From JBJXFE01 sp046153875 (GTDB lineage: Bacteria; Planctomycetota; Phycisphaerae; Phycisphaerales; UBA1924): 5,396 nucleotides of DNA. The translations under genes and the position numbers were made by a program. Positions 5,324 to 5,396 of this stretch are shown here, piece after piece (the stretch's first letter is position 1; each line of letters starts with the position of its first letter). The notes under the pieces are model-generated. The model did no database searches, had not been told where the DNA came from, and was given only the letters and a program-made list of their open reading frames with translations. The stretch is taken from positions 1-5,396 of the forward strand of contig JBJXFE010000028.1 of the NCBI GenBank assembly GCA_046153875.1, in the 5' to 3' direction.

Positions 5324-5396
5324 ATGCTGAGACTCACGGACGAGCAGTTGGATTGGCTGGTGGAGCGTGTGCCTGATGCGCCGGTGAGCCCGCTGG
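5324..5396 (+). CDS. IS5-family transposase, N-terminal 24 residues only (partial)
   Basis: The ATG at 5324 opens a frame that runs off the window edge. The visible residues MLRLTDEQLDWLVERVPDAP match the opening of IS5-family transposases, which typically begin LTDEQW..L..LLP before a GRP motif and a helical DUF4096-like domain. An in-frame TGA at 5312-5314 means no ATG start lies further upstream. The catalytic core is not visible, so intactness cannot be judged. It is transcribed divergently from the nuclease-like gene. Confidence 0.75.
   Translation, partial: MLRLTDEQLDWLVERVPDAPVSPL

Larger units (their letters stand above)
5276..5396 (+). mobile_element. Left end of an IS5-family insertion sequence, cut by the window edge
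   Basis: A terminal inverted repeat resembling those of IS5-family (IS427-like) elements, GAGCCTATCCCGAAACC, starts at 5276. It is followed 31 bases later by a transposase start codon. The rest of the element, including the right repeat and any target duplication, lies beyond the window. The preceding CTA fits the short TA-containing duplications known for this group. Confidence 0.7.

Overview
The window is GC-rich bacterial accessory DNA, probably from a planctomycete and perhaps a member of the Phycisphaerae. The main clue is a C-terminal 'GC-type' dockerin-like tail, two copies of a 27-residue unit with the core VADFGCFQT. This tail is characteristic of secreted planctomycete proteins. Assignment below phylum is a guess.

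Layout from left to right. Bases 3-1438 are a complete-looking IS1182-family insertion sequence with its transposase on the minus strand. It sits inside a secreted HAF-repeat/dockerin protein gene, of which only the 3' end (about 1439-1808, plus strand) is visible. At 1828-1971 a short plus-strand ORF has a good ribosome binding site and a signal peptide but ends after 47 codons; it looks like the severed 5' end of another secreted protein. Bases 2049-3335 hold two tightly spaced minus-strand genes. The upstream one encodes a 250-residue protein with a HEPN-like N-terminal half and an R-x4-H motif. The downstream one encodes a 174-residue protein with one N-terminal membrane helix. Upstream of this pair, in a 179-base intergenic gap, lies an orphan plus-strand dockerin tail ending at 3461. 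Bases 3515-5164 encode a 549-residue minus-strand protein with a PD-(D/E)xK nuclease signature (D338, E351-x-K353). From 5276 to the window edge is the left end of an IS5-family element, with its inverted repeat and the first codons of its transposase.

The three minus-strand accessory genes (nuclease-like, HEPN-like, membrane-anchored) share one orientation and lie between two insertion sequences and three pieces of secreted-protein genes. The simplest reading is that a small accessory cassette, or at least the HEPN/membrane gene pair, landed in a tandem array of HAF/dockerin genes, and that insertion sequences later damaged the same array. Whether the three accessory genes form one functional system, for example a defence or toxin system, cannot be decided from the sequence. 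The ingredients are suggestive but none is diagnostic.
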